64,000 bases of DNA from Pseudomonadota bacterium (GTDB lineage: Bacteria > Pseudomonadota > Gammaproteobacteria > Steroidobacterales > Steroidobacteraceae). The notes below the pieces were generated by a model that searched no databases, was not told where the DNA came from, and was given only the letters and a program-made list of their open reading frames with translations. Position numbers and translations under genes: made by a program. Position 1 is the stretch's first letter; each line of letters starts with the position of its first letter. This document shows positions 42,759-51,643 of this stretch, piece after piece. The stretch lies in contig JAKBWB010000003.1 in NCBI GenBank assembly GCA_021843755.1, forward strand, positions 1-64,000, given 5' to 3'.

Positions 42759-44234
42759 TTAGCCGAGCCAGGCGGACAGCCTGCGCAGCAGCGCCACCGT
42801 GCGCCGTACGCGCGCGCCGTACGGCGGAAAGAGCGCGCTCGAGAGCTGCAATCTCGCCTCGACGATCGCGCGCTCGTGCGAGAACGCGCGGATGCCCCAC
42901 TCGCCGTGATAGCTGCCGATGCCGGAGTGATTGACACCGCCGAACGGCAGGTTGTGCTGCAGGAACTGCACGGCGACCTGATTGATGCAGGTCCCGCCGG
43001 CGCTGGTCCGCGCAATGAGCCGGCGCGCCGCGCGCCGCCGGCGCGACCAGATGTACATCGCGAGCGGTTTCGGCGCGGCATTGATCCGCCCGATGAGATC
43101 GTCCTGCGAGCGGTACGTGATGATCGGTAACAGCGGCCCGAAGATCTCCTCCTGCATGATGCGCGCCTCGTCGGGCACGCCCCCGAGCAGCGTTGGGGCG
43201 AGGAATCGCCGCTGCGGAGCGACCTCGCCGCCGTGCAGCACCTGCGCGCCGCGCGACCGGGCGTCCTCGAGCAGCCCGGCAAGCCGCAGGGTGTGGCGCG
43301 CATTGACGATCCGGGCCAGATCCGGCGAGCGCTCCGGATCGGAGCCGTACCAGTCCGCGAGCCGACGCTTGAGGCGTGCGAGCACCTGCTCGTAGACGGT
43401 CTCGTGCACGTATAAGTGATCCGGCGCGATGCACGTCTGCCCCGCATTGAAACACTTGCTCCAGGCGATGACATCGGCGGCGCGCTCCACGTCCGCACTT
43501 GCATCGATGATCGCCGGGGACTTGCCGCCGAGCTCGAGCGTGATGCTGGACAGATGCCGCGCCGCGGCGCTCATCACCACCCGACCGACCGCCGGCGAGC
43601 CGGTAAAGAAAATATGGTCGAACGGCAGCTCCAGCAGAGCGCCGGCCACCGACGCGTCACCCTCGAACAGCGCCACCTCGCTCGCATCGAACGCCGCGCG
43701 GATCAGGCTCGCGAGCAGACTGGAGCTGTGCGGCGCGAACTCGGAGGTCTTGATGACGGCCGTGTTGCCGCACGCCAGCGCGGGGATGAGCGGTCCGAGC
43801 GTGAGCACCAGCGGATAGTTCCACGGCGAGATGATCAGCGCGCGGCCGCGCGGCTCGCGCTGCACCCAGGCGCGGGTCCCGAGCGTCGCGACGGTCGGGC
43901 GCACGCGCCGCGCGCGCAGCCACCGCGCCAGATTCCGGCGATGGTCGGCCAGATCCGCCAACAGAGGCAGCAGCTCGGCCAGCTCGGTCTCCGTTTCGGG
44001 ACGACCCAGATCCGCCTGAATCGCCTCGAGAATCCCCCGGCGGTGACTGAGGATCTGCGCGCGCAGGCGTTCGAGCCTCTCGAGGCGTTCCCGCACGGTC
44101 GAGCTGCGCAGGCGCATCGCGGCCGCGAGCTGCCCGTCAAACACCCGGCGGATCTCGGCAGCGAGCGATGCGTTCAAGCCGCCGGGAAGCCCGTCCGGTG
44201 CGCACTGCGGCTCGGGCACCGTTGTCCGGCTCAT
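42759..44234 (-). CDS. Aldehyde dehydrogenase (NAD(P)+-dependent)
   Basis: The 491-residue enzyme oxidises an aldehyde to the acid. It has the ALDH motifs ISPWNYPLVLTLGPLIPALACGNTAVIK, FTGSPAVGRVVM, the catalytic Glu in LELGGKSPAII and the catalytic Cys in FNAGQTCIAPD. The C-terminus matches the coniferyl-aldehyde-dehydrogenase/ALDH3-like group (EEIFGPLLPIITY, NHSGIGSYHGEWGIRAFSH). These ALDH3-like enzymes often act on fatty or aromatic aldehydes. Its ATG overlaps the stop of the upstream LysR gene, so the regulator and enzyme are probably translated from one message. Confidence 0.9.
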   Translation of the reverse strand: MSRTTVPEPQCAPDGLPGGLNASLAAEIRRVFDGQLAAAMRLRSSTVRERLERLERLRAQILSHRRGILEAIQADLGRPETETELAELLPLLADLADHRRNLARWLRARRVRPTVATLGTRAWVQREPRGRALIISPWNYPLVLTLGPLIPALACGNTAVIKTSEFAPHSSSLLASLIRAAFDASEVALFEGDASVAGALLELPFDHIFFTGSPAVGRVVMSAAARHLSSITLELGGKSPAIIDASADVERAADVIAWSKCFNAGQTCIAPDHLYVHETVYEQVLARLKRRLADWYGSDPERSPDLARIVNARHTLRLAGLLEDARSRGAQVLHGGEVAPQRRFLAPTLLGGVPDEARIMQEEIFGPLLPIITYRSQDDLIGRINAAPKPLAMYIWSRRRRAARRLIARTSAGGTCINQVAVQFLQHNLPFGGVNHSGIGSYHGEWGIRAFSHERAIVEARLQLSSALFPPYGARVRRTVALLRRLSAWLG

Positions 44235-45118
44235 TGGGAGGCCGCCCGCGCCTGCTCGATGAACTGGCGCACCACCGCGGAGCGCTCCTCACCCCGATAT
44301 GCCACGCCGAGCAGTGCATGCAACGTCTCGCCGCGCAGCGGCACGTACGCCACGGTCCGTGGCTGCAGCGAGCGCATGCTCGCCGGCACGACGGAAACGC
44401 CGAGCGATGCCGCGACCAGATTGATCGTGGAGGACAGCTGCGGTGCGTATTGTCCCACCCGCGGCGTAAAGCCCGCCGCCTCGCAGGCCTCGACCACCGC
44501 GTCGGCCAGCCCCGGGCGCACGGCGCGCGGATACAGAATGAAGGTCTCGGCGGCGAGGTCTGTCAGCCGCACGCTGCGCCGCCGCGCCAGCTTGTGCTCA
44601 CCGGGCAACGCGACGACGAGGGGCTCCCGTTCCAGCAGGTCAAATACCAACCCCCGTTCCTGCGGCAGCGGCGGGCGCAGGAAGCCCACGTCTATCCCGC
44701 CTCCCCGCAATTGCGTGGCGAGATCCGTGGACGGGTGCTCCTCGAGCGAGATCTCGACTTGCGGAAAGGCGGCCCGGAAACCGCGCAGCACGGAGGTCAC
44801 CAGCGGATTGAATGAGGCGGATTCCGTGAAGCCCACCCTGACCCGTCCCCGGGCGCCGCGGGCCGCCGAGCGCACCCGCCCCGCCGCATCGCGCACCGCG
44901 TCCAGGATGCGCGCCGCTTCGGTCGCGAGCACCTGGCCGGCATCCGTGAGCCCGATGCGGTAGGCCGAGCGGTCGATGAGGGTCACACCGAGCTCCGCCT
45001 CCAGCGCCTTGAGCTGTTGCGTCAGCGGCGGCTGCGAGATGTTCAGCCGGCGCGCCGCGCGGGTGATGTTCAGCTCCTCGGCCACGGCGAGGAAGTACCG
45101 CAGATGGCGCAACTCCAT
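44231..45118 (-). CDS. LysR-family regulator divergent from the methylcitrate operon
   Basis: The 295-residue protein has a LysR winged helix at residues 1-60: MELRHLRYFLAVAEELNITRAARRLNISQPPLTQQLKALE. An effector-binding domain of normal length follows, with FLRPPLPQERGLVFDLL and VALPGEHKLARRRSVRL. ATG 45118 begins at the conserved helix; an upstream in-frame start at 45154 would lie inside the AT-rich operator. It is divergent from prpC with a 76-base gap, so it is the likely regulator of that operon, and co-transcribed with the downstream aldehyde dehydrogenase. Many proteobacteria use the sigma-54 activator PrpR instead. Confidence 0.88.
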   Translation of the reverse strand: MELRHLRYFLAVAEELNITRAARRLNISQPPLTQQLKALEAELGVTLIDRSAYRIGLTDAGQVLATEAARILDAVRDAAGRVRSAARGARGRVRVGFTESASFNPLVTSVLRGFRAAFPQVEISLEEHPSTDLATQLRGGGIDVGFLRPPLPQERGLVFDLLEREPLVVALPGEHKLARRRSVRLTDLAAETFILYPRAVRPGLADAVVEACEAAGFTPRVGQYAPQLSSTINLVAASLGVSVVPASMRSLQPRTVAYVPLRGETLHALLGVAYRGEERSAVVRQFIEQARAASQ

Positions 45119-45133
45119 GATGATATTTTTCTC

Positions 45134-45157
45134 ATATCGAAATCTTATTTTCAATAT
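45134..45157. promoter_or_regulatory. AT-rich palindrome between LysR gene and prpC
   Basis: ATATCGAAA-TCTTAT-TTTCAATAT: nine-base arms matching at eight of nine positions around a six-base spacer. This is the only strongly AT-rich stretch in the neighbourhood and is centred in the 76-base divergent gap. Position and form fit a LysR-type binding site (T-N11-A-like dyad) controlling prpC and autoregulating the regulator. Confidence 0.55.
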
Positions 45158-45194
45158 ATTTTCGTTTGGACCCGGGCGAGACTAGAGTCGCCGC

Positions 45195-46355
45195 ATGAAC
45201 GCCACTGCACAGCCGGCTCCGGGGCTGAAACCGAAGAAATCCGTCGCGCTCTCCGGCGTGACGGCGGGCAATACGGCACTCTGCACCGTCGGGCGCAGCG
45301 GCAACGACCTGCACTACCGCGGCTACGACATCCTCGAGATCGCCACCGCTTGCGAGTACGAGGAGATCGCTCATTTGCTCATCCACGGCACCCTGCCGAA
45401 CCGGACCGAGCTCACCGCCTACAAGGCCAAGCTGCGCTCGCTGCGCGCACTGCCGGCCGTGGTGCGCGCCGTGCTCGAGCAGCTCCCGGCCGCGGCCCAC
45501 CCGATGGACGTGCTGCGCACCGGTGTCTCGGCGCTCGGCTGCACGCTGCCCGAGAAGGATGGTCACTGCGAGTCCGGCGCGCGCGATATCGCCGATCGTC
45601 TGATCGCCTCGCTCGGCTCGATGCTCGCCTACTGGTATCACGCCAGTCACAGCGGGCACCAGGTTCAGCTCGAGACCGAGGACGATTCGATCGGCGGGCA
45701 TTTCCTGCACGTCCTGCACCGCCGGCCGCCGCCGGCCTCCTGGGTACGGGCCATGCATACCTCGCTCATTCTCTATGCCGAGCACGAGTTCAATGCCTCG
45801 ACGTTTACCGCCCGGGTCATCGCCGGCACCGGCTCGGACATGTACTCGTGCATCGCGGGCGCGATCGGCGCGCTGCGCGGACCGAAACATGGCGGGGCGA
45901 ACGAAGTCGCCTGCGAGATTCAGCTGCGCTATGCGGATCCTGACCACGCCGAGGCCGACATCCGCGCGCGCCTGGCGGCCAAGGAAGTCATCATCGGTTT
46001 CGGGCATCCGGTCTACACCGTGTCTGATCCGCGCAATCAGGTGATCAAGGCACTCGCCCGCGAACTCGGCGAGCAGGCCGGCGATCTGAAGATGTTCTCG
46101 ATCGCCGAGCGCATCGAGACGGTGATGATGCGCGAGAAGCGCATGTTTCCCAACCTCGACTGGTTCTCGGCGGTGTCCTACCATCTGCTGCAGGTGCCGA
46201 CCGAGATGTTCACGCCGCTGTTCGTGATCGCCCGCACCGCCGGCTGGGCGGCGCACGTGATCGAGCAGCGCGCCGACGGCAAGATCATCCGGCCGACCGC
46301 CGAGTACGTCGGTCCCGAGCCGCGACCGTTCGTGCCGCTCGACAAGCGCCCCTGA
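45195..46355 (+). CDS. prpC: 2-methylcitrate synthase
   Basis: The 386-residue protein is a citrate-synthase-family enzyme. Marks include the N-terminal [28 protein letters not shown] of the methylcitrate type, [41 protein letters not shown], with the catalytic His in GPKHGGAN and GFGHPVY, and the Asp near [20 protein letters not shown]. Position with prpD and prpB identifies it as condensing propionyl-CoA with oxaloacetate. The ATG at 45195 is the first gene of prpC-prpD-prpB. Confidence 0.94.
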   Translation: MNATAQPAPGLKPKKSVALSGVTAGNTALCTVGRSGNDLHYRGYDILEIATACEYEEIAHLLIHGTLPNRTELTAYKAKLRSLRALPAVVRAVLEQLPAAAHPMDVLRTGVSALGCTLPEKDGHCESGARDIADRLIASLGSMLAYWYHASHSGHQVQLETEDDSIGGHFLHVLHRRPPPASWVRAMHTSLILYAEHEFNASTFTARVIAGTGSDMYSCIAGAIGALRGPKHGGANEVACEIQLRYADPDHAEADIRARLAAKEVIIGFGHPVYTVSDPRNQVIKALARELGEQAGDLKMFSIAERIETVMMREKRMFPNLDWFSAVSYHLLQVPTEMFTPLFVIARTAGWAAHVIEQRADGKIIRPTAEYVGPEPRPFVPLDKRP

Positions 46356-46376
46356 CCCCCCCACACCCGCCGCACC

Positions 46377-47828
46377 ATGTCCGCACCTCACGCCGCCGCC
46401 CGGCCCGCCCCCGATCAGGTCATGCTCGACATCGCCGATTACGTGCTCGGCGCGGATCCCGGCGGCGAGCTGGCCTACCAGACCGCGCACTACTGTCTGC
46501 TCGACACGCTCGGCTGCGGCCTGGAGGCGCTCGAGTACCCCGCCTGCGCCAAGCTTCTCGGCCCCATCGTGCCCGGGACCTGGGTGCCGAACGGTGCGCG
46601 CGTGCCGGGCACACAGTTCCAGCTCGACCCGGTGCAGGCCGCGTTCAACATCGGCGCGATGATCCGCTGGCTCGACTTCAACGACACCTGGCTCGCGGCC
46701 GAGTGGGGCCATCCGTCGGACAACCTCGGTGGGATCGCGGCCACCGCCGACTGGCTCTCGCGCGAGGCGCTGGCCCGCGGGCGCGCGCCGCTGACCATGC
46801 GCGAGGTGTTGACGGCCATGATCCGCGCGCACGAGATCCAGGGCGTCATCGCGCTCGAGAACAGCTTCAACCGCGTCGGACTCGATCACGTGCTGCTGGT
46901 CAAGGTCGCCTCGACGGCGGTGGTCGGCCGCCTGCTCGGCCTCTCGCGCGATGAAATCGTCAACGCCATCTCGCTCGCCTGGGTGGACGGGCAGAGCCTG
47001 CGCACCTACCGCCACGCGCCCAACACCGGCTCGCGCAAGAGCTGGGCCGCGGGCGATGCGACCAGCCGCGCCGTCCGCCTGGCGTTGATGGCGCGCACCG
47101 GGGAGATGGGCTATCCGACGGCGCTCTCGGCCAGGACCTGGGGCTTCTATGACGTGTCGCTCAAGGGCGAGCCGCTCAAGATCTCGCGCGCCTATGGCTC
47201 CTATGTCATGGAAAATGTCTTGTTCAAGATCTCCTATCCGGCCGAATTCCACGCCCAGACCGCGGTGGAAGCGGCCGTGCGGATCCACGGCCGGCTCGCC
47301 GAGCTCGGGGTGGGCGCCGAGCAGATCGAGCACGTCACCGTGCGCACCCATCAGGCGTGCCTGCGCATCATCGACAAGCACGGTCCGCTCGCCAACCCCG
47401 CCGACCGCGACCATTGCATACAGTACATGATGGCGGTGCCGTTGCTGTTCGGCCGGCTGAGCGCGGCGGACTACGAGGACACGGTGGCCGCCGATCCGCG
47501 CATCGACGCGCTGCGCGCGCGCATCCACTGCGTGGAGGAGCCGCAGTTCACGCGCGACTATCTCGACCCCGAGAAGCGCTCCATCGCCAACGCGGTGACG
47601 GTACGGCTCGCCGATGGCCGCGAGCTGCCGGAGGTGGTGGTGGAGTATCCCATCGGACACCGGCGCCGGCGCGCCGAGGGCATCCCGCTGTTGATCGAGA
47701 AGTTCCGGCGCAACCTCGCGCGGCGCTTCCCGCCGAAGCAGCAGCGGGCGATCGCCGAGCTGTCGCTCGATCGGGCGCGTCTCGAGCGCACACCGGTCAA
47801 TGAATATTTCGATCTGTACGTGATCTGA
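46377..47828 (+). CDS. prpD: 2-methylcitrate dehydratase (MmgE/PrpD family)
   Basis: The 483-residue protein belongs to the MmgE/PrpD family, iron-sulfur-independent dehydratases that convert 2-methylcitrate to cis-aconitate-type products. Conserved segments: [75 protein letters not shown] and [16 protein letters not shown]. Its length is that of E. coli PrpD. It lies 21 bases after prpC and 13 bases before prpB. Confidence 0.94.
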   Translation: MSAPHAAARPAPDQVMLDIADYVLGADPGGELAYQTAHYCLLDTLGCGLEALEYPACAKLLGPIVPGTWVPNGARVPGTQFQLDPVQAAFNIGAMIRWLDFNDTWLAAEWGHPSDNLGGIAATADWLSREALARGRAPLTMREVLTAMIRAHEIQGVIALENSFNRVGLDHVLLVKVASTAVVGRLLGLSRDEIVNAISLAWVDGQSLRTYRHAPNTGSRKSWAAGDATSRAVRLALMARTGEMGYPTALSARTWGFYDVSLKGEPLKISRAYGSYVMENVLFKISYPAEFHAQTAVEAAVRIHGRLAELGVGAEQIEHVTVRTHQACLRIIDKHGPLANPADRDHCIQYMMAVPLLFGRLSAADYEDTVAADPRIDALRARIHCVEEPQFTRDYLDPEKRSIANAVTVRLADGRELPEVVVEYPIGHRRRRAEGIPLLIEKFRRNLARRFPPKQQRAIAELSLDRARLERTPVNEYFDLYVI

Positions 47829-47841
47829 GGAGGCGGTCGCC

Positions 47842-48744
47842 GTGAGCACCTATCTGATCGGGGCGGATCAGCCCGCCACGCCCGCCGGCGAGCGGTTCGC
47901 GGCGCTCGTGCGGCGCGGTCCGCTCCTTGCGCTGCCGGGCGCCTACAACGGGCTCGCGGCGCTGCAGGCCAGGCGGGCCGGATTCGAAGCGGTGTATCTG
48001 TCGGGCGCGGCAATGAGCGCCTCCATGGGCCTGCCGGATCTGGGCATCATCACGATCGATGATGTCTGTTTCTTCATCCGCCAGATCAACCGCGCCGCGA
48101 GCCTGCCGGTGCTCGTCGACGGCGACACCGGCTACGGCGAGGCGCTGAACGTGATGCACATGGTGCGCGCGTTCGAAGAAGCCGGAGCGGCGGCGGTGCA
48201 CATCGAGGATCAGATGCTGCCGAAGAAATGCGGCCATCTGAACGACAAGAAGCTGCTGCCGGCGGCGGAAATGGCGGCGAAAATCGCCGCGGCGGCGCGC
48301 GCCCGGCGGCACCTGTACATCATTGCGCGCACCGACGCGGCCGCGAGCGAGGGACTGGACGGCGCCGTGGCGCGCGCCCGGCGCTATCTCGATGCGGGAG
48401 CCGACGCCATCTTCCCCGAGGCGCTCACCAGCGCCGAGATGTTCCGCGAGTTCGCCCGGCGCATCAGCGCTCCGCTGCTCGCCAACATGACCGAATTCGG
48501 GCGCACCCCGTATTTCACGGCCGAGGAGTTCCGCGCCATGGGTTACAGGATGGTGATCTGGCCGGTCAGCGCGCTGCGCATGGCCGCCCGCTCTCACGAG
48601 CGGCTCTACCAGAGGATTGCGCGCGAGGGCGGACCGCACAGTCTGATCGGGGAGATGCAGACCCGCGAGGAACTCTACGAGACGATCCGCTACGCGGACT
48701 ACGAGGCGCTCGACGCTTCGATAGTGAAGAGTCTGCCGCCGTAA
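47842..48744 (+). CDS. prpB: 2-methylisocitrate lyase
   Basis: The 300-residue protein is an isocitrate-lyase/PEP-mutase family enzyme that splits 2-methylisocitrate into pyruvate and succinate. The PrpB catalytic signature KKCGHLNDKKL is intact (KKCGH), as are the metal-binding DGDTGYGEALN and HIEDQ. GTG at 47842 follows a GGAGG sequence seven bases upstream. It completes the methylcitrate cycle set that converts propionyl-CoA to pyruvate. Confidence 0.95.
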   Translation: MSTYLIGADQPATPAGERFAALVRRGPLLALPGAYNGLAALQARRAGFEAVYLSGAAMSASMGLPDLGIITIDDVCFFIRQINRAASLPVLVDGDTGYGEALNVMHMVRAFEEAGAAAVHIEDQMLPKKCGHLNDKKLLPAAEMAAKIAAAARARRHLYIIARTDAAASEGLDGAVARARRYLDAGADAIFPEALTSAEMFREFARRISAPLLANMTEFGRTPYFTAEEFRAMGYRMVIWPVSALRMAARSHERLYQRIAREGGPHSLIGEMQTREELYETIRYADYEALDASIVKSLPP

Positions 48745-48745
48745 A

Positions 48746-48772
48746 CTGCCGCGCTCGCACGCGGCGCGGCAG
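48746..48772. terminator. Hairpin after prpB
   Basis: A nine-base perfect stem (CTGCCGCGC/GCGCGGCAG, loop TCGCACGCG) starts one base after the prpB stop. It lies between prpB and a converging small gene, so it could serve both. No T-run follows. Confidence 0.4.
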
Positions 48773-48775
48773 GGT

Positions 48776-48862
48776 TCAGCCGCGGCGGCCCACTACGGTC
48801 TCGTAAGCGAAGCCGAGCAGCAGCACCCAGGTGAGCACGAGCTGAAATATCGCAATAGCCAT
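48776..48862 (-). CDS. 28-residue single-span membrane protein
   Basis: The frame encodes MAIAIFQLVLTWVLLLGFAY and then ETVVGRRG, a hydrophobic helix with a basic C-terminus. The ATG at 48862 is preceded in the mRNA by an AAAGGAAAA stretch at a good distance. It ends just after the prpB hairpin, so it does not overlap prpB. Size and shape resemble small membrane proteins such as KdpF-like or small stress proteins, but I cannot name it. It is divergent from slyD. Confidence 0.5.
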   Translation of the reverse strand: MAIAIFQLVLTWVLLLGFAYETVVGRRG

Positions 48863-49099
48863 GATGTTTTCCTTTGAGTCCATAGGTCCACGGAACGCGC
48901 GGCAGTGTAGGCGGCGGCGCACGAGGCGGACATGACCATCGCGGGGGTGCAGGGCCTGACCTGTGCGAGAGCGTCACGGGTACTCCCTTCGGGAGAGCCG
49001 GCGCGAGGCATGGCGAGCAGCCTCATCCGGCGGTAGAATCGCCGGCCTCGCCCCGCCGCGGCGCCTGACATTCTCCTCCCGTATCCCCGGAGCACCTCG

Positions 49100-49585
49100 A
49101 TGGCCATCGCCACAGATTCCGTCGTCACGTTTCATTACACCCTCAAGGACGAAGACGGCACGGTGCTCGAGCACTCCGATCCGGGCGAGCCGCTCGCCTA
49201 TCTGCACGGCCATGGCCACATCATCCCGGGACTCGAGAAAGAGCTGAGCGGCCGCAGCAGCGGCGAGGCGCTGACAGTGACGGTGCAGCCCGCCGAGGGC
49301 TACGGGGAATACGACGCGAATCTGGTGCAGCGCGTTCCGCGCCGCGCGCTGCGCGGCATCAGCGACATCCGCGCGGGTTTGCGTCTGCAGGCGCAGACCG
49401 AGCACGGTCCGCGGGCCGTGACGGTCACCCAGGTCGTCGGCGACATGGTCACGCTCGACGGCAACCACCCTCTGGCCGGCAAGAAGCTGCAGTTCGAGGT
49501 CCGCATCGAGGACGTGCGCCCCGCCACCGCGGCGGAACTGGAGCACGGGCACGTCCACGGGTCCAACGGACACCATGCCCATTGA
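49100..49585 (+). CDS. slyD: FKBP-type peptidyl-prolyl isomerase SlyD
   Basis: The 161-residue protein has the SlyD/FKBP fold: VVTFHYTLKDEDGTVLEHS, the YLHGHGHIIPGLEKEL signature, an IF insert domain starting near residue 70 and ending around DGNHPLAGKKLQFEV. The C-terminus is histidine-rich (EHGHVHGSNGHHAH), the metal-binding tail of SlyD, here short. It catalyses proline isomerisation, acts as a chaperone and delivers nickel to hydrogenase in E. coli. ATG at 49100 begins directly at the domain. Confidence 0.93.
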   Translation: MAIATDSVVTFHYTLKDEDGTVLEHSDPGEPLAYLHGHGHIIPGLEKELSGRSSGEALTVTVQPAEGYGEYDANLVQRVPRRALRGISDIRAGLRLQAQTEHGPRAVTVTQVVGDMVTLDGNHPLAGKKLQFEVRIEDVRPATAAELEHGHVHGSNGHHAH

Positions 49586-49605
49586 GCCGCGCGGCGGCGG
49601 GCTGA

Positions 49606-50214
49606 TCAGAACCAGCCGTAATTGAAGCTGACGCTGATGCGCTCACCGCCGGGATTCGCCGGCACCTCGTGGCGCAGCCAACTCTCGAACAGCACCACGG
49701 TGCCGGCCGCCGCGCCGATCACGACCCACGGCCGATTGGCGCGCCGCGCCGCACGCCGCCGCGGCGGCGCGGCCATCATGCGCTCGAGCCGCGGATCCTC
49801 GATCTTCAGTGCGGCGCAGCCGCGCGGCGTCTTCAGATAGAACGTGCCGCTGATCGTGGCGAGCGGATGCAGATGCAGGCCGTGCGCCGTGCCGCGCGGC
49901 ATGATATTGACCCAGCAATCGGTCATGGTGAGCGCGCGGCCGGTCAGGTCGAGATCGAGCGAGCGGGCATAGGCGGCCACATGCCGGTCGATCGCGCGCT
50001 CGAGCGCCCCGAATGTCGGGGAAAGCCGGTGCATGCGGCACGCCGAGCCGTATGAGGTATACCCACCGGGGTAGTTCTGCGCCGACCAGCGCCGGCCGGC
50101 CGGGTCGTCGAGCCGCAGTTGGCGGCTTTCGCGCAACAGCCGGGGGATGAGCCGCGGCGCCTCGGTCAGGCGCCGCGAATAAACCAGCGTTGGAAACAAC
50201 CGTTCGAGACTCAC
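49606..50214 (-). CDS. 2OG-Fe(II) oxygenase-like protein (TIGR02466/PF13759 type)
   Basis: The 202-residue protein resembles putative 2-oxoglutarate/iron oxygenases with a double-stranded beta-helix. The N-terminus LERLFPTLVYSRRL is typical of this group. The iron-binding region shows HGLHLHPLATISGTFYL and a second site ESWLRHEVPANPGGERISVSFNYGW, with the conserved R and the final YGW. A stretch between them is arginine-rich (RRRAARRANRP). Function of the family is not known. It stands alone, convergent with slyD. Confidence 0.8.
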   Translation of the reverse strand: MSLERLFPTLVYSRRLTEAPRLIPRLLRESRQLRLDDPAGRRWSAQNYPGGYTSYGSACRMHRLSPTFGALERAIDRHVAAYARSLDLDLTGRALTMTDCWVNIMPRGTAHGLHLHPLATISGTFYLKTPRGCAALKIEDPRLERMMAAPPRRRAARRANRPWVVIGAAAGTVVLFESWLRHEVPANPGGERISVSFNYGWF

Positions 50215-50398
50215 ACGCCGAGTATAACGGCACCACGCTCACCGGCGCGCGATCCCCGGCTCGATCCTCGCGCGCCCGGGGAAGAGCCCCTCGGCCGTGC
50301 GGCCCCGGGCGGCATCGACGCAGGACCGATGCCCCTGCGCGCCCGAATAGTGGGCGCAGCGCGCTGACCGGGCTGGCGCCCCGTTGCGCGTGCGCAGC

Positions 50399-51643
50399 TC
50401 AACGCTCCCGCGGCTCACTCATGAAGATCGTCGCGGGGTGCTCGAGACGCTCCTTCAGCGCCTGAATCATCGCTGCCGCGTCGTAACCATCGACGAAGCG
50501 ATGATCGAACGAGGAGGACAGATTCATCATGCGCCGTACGCTCACCGCACCCTGGTAGACCACGGGCCGCTCGAGCGCGCGGTTGACACCGATGATGGCC
50601 ACCTCGGGCGCGTTGATGATCGGCGTACTGACGATACCGCCGAGCCTGCCGAGGCTGGTGAGCGTGATGGTCGAGCCGCCGAGCTCCTCGCGTGTCGCTT
50701 TGTTGACGCGCGCCGCTTCGGTCACGCGGCGCATCTCGGCGGCGATCTCCCACAGGGAGCGGTGCTGGGCGTCGCGCACCACCGGCACCTTCAAGCCTTC
50801 GCTCGTCTGGGTAGCCACCCCCACGTGCACCGCGCGATGGCGGATGATCACGCCGCGCTCGGCGTCGTAGTGCGCATTGCACTGCGGAAATTCCCGCAGG
50901 ACGTGCACCAGGGCCACGACCAGGAACGGCAGGTAGGTCAACGCCGGCTCGCCGCGGGCGAGCCGGCTGTTCAAGTGCCGGCGCAACGCCTCGAGCTCGG
51001 TAACGTCGACTTCCTCGACGTAGGAGAAATGCGGAATGTCGCGCTTGCTCTGACTCATTCGCTGGGCGATGAGCCGGCGGACGCCGATGACCTTGATCTC
51101 CTCCCGCTGCGGCTCGGCATCGCCAGCCTCCGCACGGCTCGGCCGCCGCGTGCCGCGCGCATCGCCCGCGATGTGCGCCTCCAGGTCCTGGCGCAGGATC
51201 CGGCCCTGCGGTCCGCTGCCCTGCACCTGCGTCAGATCGATTCCCGCCTCGTGCGCGCGGCGCCGATTGGCGGGGGACGTCATGACCCGCCCCTGAGCCG
51301 GCGCCGGCTCAGCCAGGGCGCAAGCCCCCGGGCGCGCCCCGGCGCCAGGCGCCCGTGCCGGCTCGCCCGCAGGCTCCTCACGCGCCTGCGGCCCGCTCCC
51401 GTCCCCGGTCTCGATCACGATCAATTCCGAGCCGACGGCGACCACCTCGCCGGGCTCGCCGCGGGTGGAAATCACCGTGCCGCTGACCGGCGAAGGCACC
51501 TCGACGGCGGCCTTTTCGGTCATCACCTCGACCAGCACCTGCTCCTCGGCGACGGTCTCACCGGGCTTGACGTGCCAGCTGACGACCTCGGCCGATACCG
51601 TGCCTTCGCCAAGATCGGGCAGCTTGAAGACGTAACGGCTCAT
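50399..51643 (-). CDS. bkdB: Branched-chain 2-oxoacid dehydrogenase E2 (dihydrolipoyl acyltransferase)
   Basis: The 414-residue E2 has an N-terminal lipoyl domain with target lysine in VEVMTEKAAVEVPSPV (Lys44), a proline/alanine linker, an E1/E3-binding domain (NRRRAHEAGIDLTQVQGSGPQGRILRQDL) and a C-terminal catalytic domain ending in DHRFVDGYDAA (HxxxDG). The substrate-binding region NLSSSFDHR is also conserved. One lipoyl domain fits branched-chain-type E2. Its ATG overlaps the stop of the E1beta gene. E3 is not in this window, so a general dihydrolipoyl dehydrogenase is presumably used. Confidence 0.92.
   Translation of the reverse strand: MSRYVFKLPDLGEGTVSAEVVSWHVKPGETVAEEQVLVEVMTEKAAVEVPSPVSGTVISTRGEPGEVVAVGSELIVIETGDGSGPQAREEPAGEPARAPGAGARPGACALAEPAPAQGRVMTSPANRRRAHEAGIDLTQVQGSGPQGRILRQDLEAHIAGDARGTRRPSRAEAGDAEPQREEIKVIGVRRLIAQRMSQSKRDIPHFSYVEEVDVTELEALRRHLNSRLARGEPALTYLPFLVVALVHVLREFPQCNAHYDAERGVIIRHRAVHVGVATQTSEGLKVPVVRDAQHRSLWEIAAEMRRVTEAARVNKATREELGGSTITLTSLGRLGGIVSTPIINAPEVAIIGVNRALERPVVYQGAVSVRRMMNLSSSFDHRFVDGYDAAAMIQALKERLEHPATIFMSEPRER

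Noticed and set aside
45132-47849. 905-residue open frame antisense to prpC-prpD
   Set aside because: Both sense genes have complete families and motifs; the antisense frame is a GC-rich artefact.
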